DNA of 64,000 bases from Chloroflexota bacterium (GTDB lineage Bacteria > Chloroflexota > Dehalococcoidia > SM23-28-2 > JACOUE01). Every line of letters starts with the position of its first letter. Positions within the stretch are counted from its first letter, which is position 1. Under the pieces are notes generated by a model. The model did no database searches, was not told the DNA's origin, and saw nothing but the letters and a program-made list of their open reading frames with translations. Where the stretch lies: assembly GCA_016178045.1 (NCBI GenBank), contig JACOUE010000041.1, forward strand, positions 45,518-109,517. The letters are read 5' to 3'. Made by a program: the position numbers and the translations under genes. Shown in pieces: positions 62,681 to 64,000 of the stretch.

Positions 62681-63995
62681 CGTCGTCTCCTTCCAGCTTG
62701 AGGACGAGCTCGACGGTGTGATGGGTCTCGTCGCTCGTGACGCGCACGTCGTCCACCATGTTCTTGATAAGGAAAAGACCCCAGCCTCTGGGCGTTTGGG
62801 TGCCGGCGAGCTTGGCTTCGAGGTCGGGGGCTTCGGCATCAGGGATCGGCTGACCACCTCCGTGATCGATGATCTCCACCGTCAGGGCCGTCTCCGTGGC
62901 GAGGACGCGGATCGAGACCGGCAAGTCCGGCCGGTACCTGTTTCCGTGTTCCATGGCGTTCATTGTGGCCTCGCCCACGGCCGTCTTGAGACGCTCCAAG
63001 CGCGCAGCTGGGAGATGAAGCCCGCCGACGGCCTCTACCACGCCTTCAATGGCACGACGTTCGTTACCCCGTTCACTGGGCACGGTGAACTCGGCCAGGG
63101 TCCGCCTTGCGCTGTTGCCGGACGGCGGCTGCGACTGAGCTGAGGTGGCAGCGGCGGTCGTGGCGGTCCCAGCCGTGGTGGCCCGCTGGAGGGTCACCAG
63201 GGTGACGTCATCCTCTTGCTCCCAGTTGGACCCGGTGAACTGCGCCAGCTCGGCCACTAGCAGATCGATGAGGCGGGCGCCGCCCGGGTACTTCTCCACC
63301 AGGCCCATGAGCCGGGGGAAGCCGAACATCTCTCGGTCGGCATTGTGCGCCTCGACCAAGCCGTCGCTGTGGAACAGGATGCTGTCTCCGGGAGCAACGG
63401 TGACGGTCTTCTCCTCGTAGGCCATCCCTGGCATCAACCCGAGGGGCATGCCGGTGGCCCGCAGTTCGGCCACGCTACGGTTGGTCCGCAGGTAAGGCAG
63501 GTTGTGGCCGGCGTTTGCGTAGCGCATCCTCCCGCTGGCCAGGTCGAGGACCGCGTACAGGCAAGTGACGAACACGTTGGGAGGGATGTCACGATACAGC
63601 AGCTCGTTCACCGCCGCCAGCACCTCCCCGGGCGACTCCAGCCCTTGGGACGCAACCCGCAGCATGCTACGGGTTGCGCACATCACGAGAGCAGCCGGCA
63701 CACCTTTGTCGGAGACATCCCCGACGACGAGTCCCACGTGATCGCCTTTGTGTGGAAAGTCGATGAAGTCGTAGAAGTCGCCGCCCACGGCCCGAGCGGG
63801 CTGGTAGTAGGCCTCCATCTGCCAGCCCGGCAGGCGGGGCGACTCCTTGGGTAGAAAGGCCATCTGGATTTCATGGGCGACCCGCAGCTCCTGCTCGATA
63901 CGCTCTCGGTGCAGCGCCTCGCGCTTCAGTTCCTCGACCTGCTCGTCCACCTTCTTCTGCAGGCTCCCATAAAGGCTTGCCAGTTGCCCACTCAT
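62661..63995 (-). CDS. SpoIIE-type PP2C phosphatase fused to an HATPase kinase domain
   Basis: At least 444 residues; the frame stays open to the window edge upstream of ATG 63993-63995, so the protein may be longer. A coiled coil (residues 8-40) precedes the PP2C domain (GGDFYDF, VVGDVSDKG, LFHSDGLVEAHN, QEDDVTLV). After an Ala/Thr-rich linker (about 270-295) comes an RsbW/SpoIIAB-like ATPase: AVGEATMNAMEHGNRY (N box), IDHGGG (G1) and PRGWGLFLIKNMVDDV (G2). One protein thus carries both the phosphatase and the kinase of a partner-switching module with the two STAS genes. Confidence 0.9.
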   Translation of the reverse strand: MSGQLASLYGSLQKKVDEQVEELKREALHRERIEQELRVAHEIQMAFLPKESPRLPGWQMEAYYQPARAVGGDFYDFIDFPHKGDHVGLVVGDVSDKGVPAALVMCATRSMLRVASQGLESPGEVLAAVNELLYRDIPPNVFVTCLYAVLDLASGRMRYANAGHNLPYLRTNRSVAELRATGMPLGLMPGMAYEEKTVTVAPGDSILFHSDGLVEAHNADREMFGFPRLMGLVEKYPGGARLIDLLVAELAQFTGSNWEQEDDVTLVTLQRATTAGTATTAAATSAQSQPPSGNSARRTLAEFTVPSERGNERRAIEGVVEAVGGLHLPAARLERLKTAVGEATMNAMEHGNRYRPDLPVSIRVLATETALTVEIIDHGGGQPIPDAEAPDLEAKLAGTQTPRGWGLFLIKNMVDDVRVTSDETHHTVELVLKLEGDDDAREPL

Positions 63996-64000
63996 GTGAT

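Overview
The window is GC-rich bacterial chromosome, densely coded on both strands, with no rRNA, tRNA, CRISPR array, insertion sequence or phage gene that I can recognise. The gene set suggests a Chloroflexota (Dehalococcoidia-like) or closely similar soil/groundwater lineage. It includes small CxxC-x17-CxxC zinc-ribbon proteins, a fused transaldolase/glucose-6-phosphate isomerase with Gnd, Zwf and OpcA, a hypoxanthine phosphoribosyltransferase with a nuclease-like N-terminal domain, many CaiB-type CoA-transferases and crotonases, and intergenic GTAG...CTAC palindromes. This assignment is inference; no phylogenetic marker gene is present.

Region by region: 1-7.3 kb has a zinc-ribbon protein, a HesB-like protein, two convergent CaiB CoA-transferases, an enolase-superfamily enzyme with a SnoaL-like partner, a histidine phosphatase and an unassigned TIM-barrel-like protein. 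7.4-10.2 kb is an accessory block of four small anchored or secreted proteins, arranged as two tandem gene pairs; each pair is preceded by a copy of the same promoter plus acyl-CoA dehydrogenase-tail segment. 10.2-24.5 kb is a catabolic region: acyl-CoA dehydrogenase, crotonases, SDR, MFS carrier, class III aminotransferase plus an amine-dehydrogenase-like partner, alpha/beta hydrolase, pterin dehydratase, cyclase-family hydrolase and two more CaiB proteins, together with a decayed CapA gene. 24.6-35.3 kb has a galactokinase/alpha-galactosidase fusion, a luciferase-like oxidoreductase with an acetoacetate-decarboxylase-like partner, a PD-(D/E)XK-type protein, a ferritin-like di-iron protein divergent from a TetR regulator, a Gfo/Idh/MocA oxidoreductase and an NMN adenylyltransferase.

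35.5-42.2 kb is a compact pentose-phosphate operon (rpiB, tal-pgi, gnd, zwf, opcA) whose zwf product lacks the usual N-terminal nucleotide-binding segment. 43.9-48.9 kb is a minus-strand operon encoding a lipocalin-like protein, an APH-type kinase, a DUF6285-like small protein, an AarF/UbiB kinase and an ACAD10/11-like dehydrogenase. It resembles the LvaABC/ACAD11 logic for 4-hydroxyacyl-CoA breakdown. 49.3-54.1 kb holds a large zinc-ribbon/adenylate-cyclase/AAA/TPR regulator, a VapC remnant and a front-end fatty-acid desaturase. 54.5-58.9 kb is an RNA and translation stress block: a second zinc-ribbon protein, a DEAD-box helicase, an RRM protein and TypA/BipA. 59-64 kb ends with a SnoaL-like protein, a phytoene-desaturase-like oxidoreductase, an unassigned protein, and a partner-switching module of two STAS proteins and a SpoIIE phosphatase fused to an HATPase kinase domain.

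Recurring themes are promoters whose -10 box lies about 7-11 nt from the start codon (leaderless or near-leaderless mRNAs), and several genes with missing pieces: CapA, VapC, the GalK C-terminus, the Zwf N-terminus and one CaiB start codon. The missing pieces could be real gene erosion or assembly collapses, and raw reads would decide between these.
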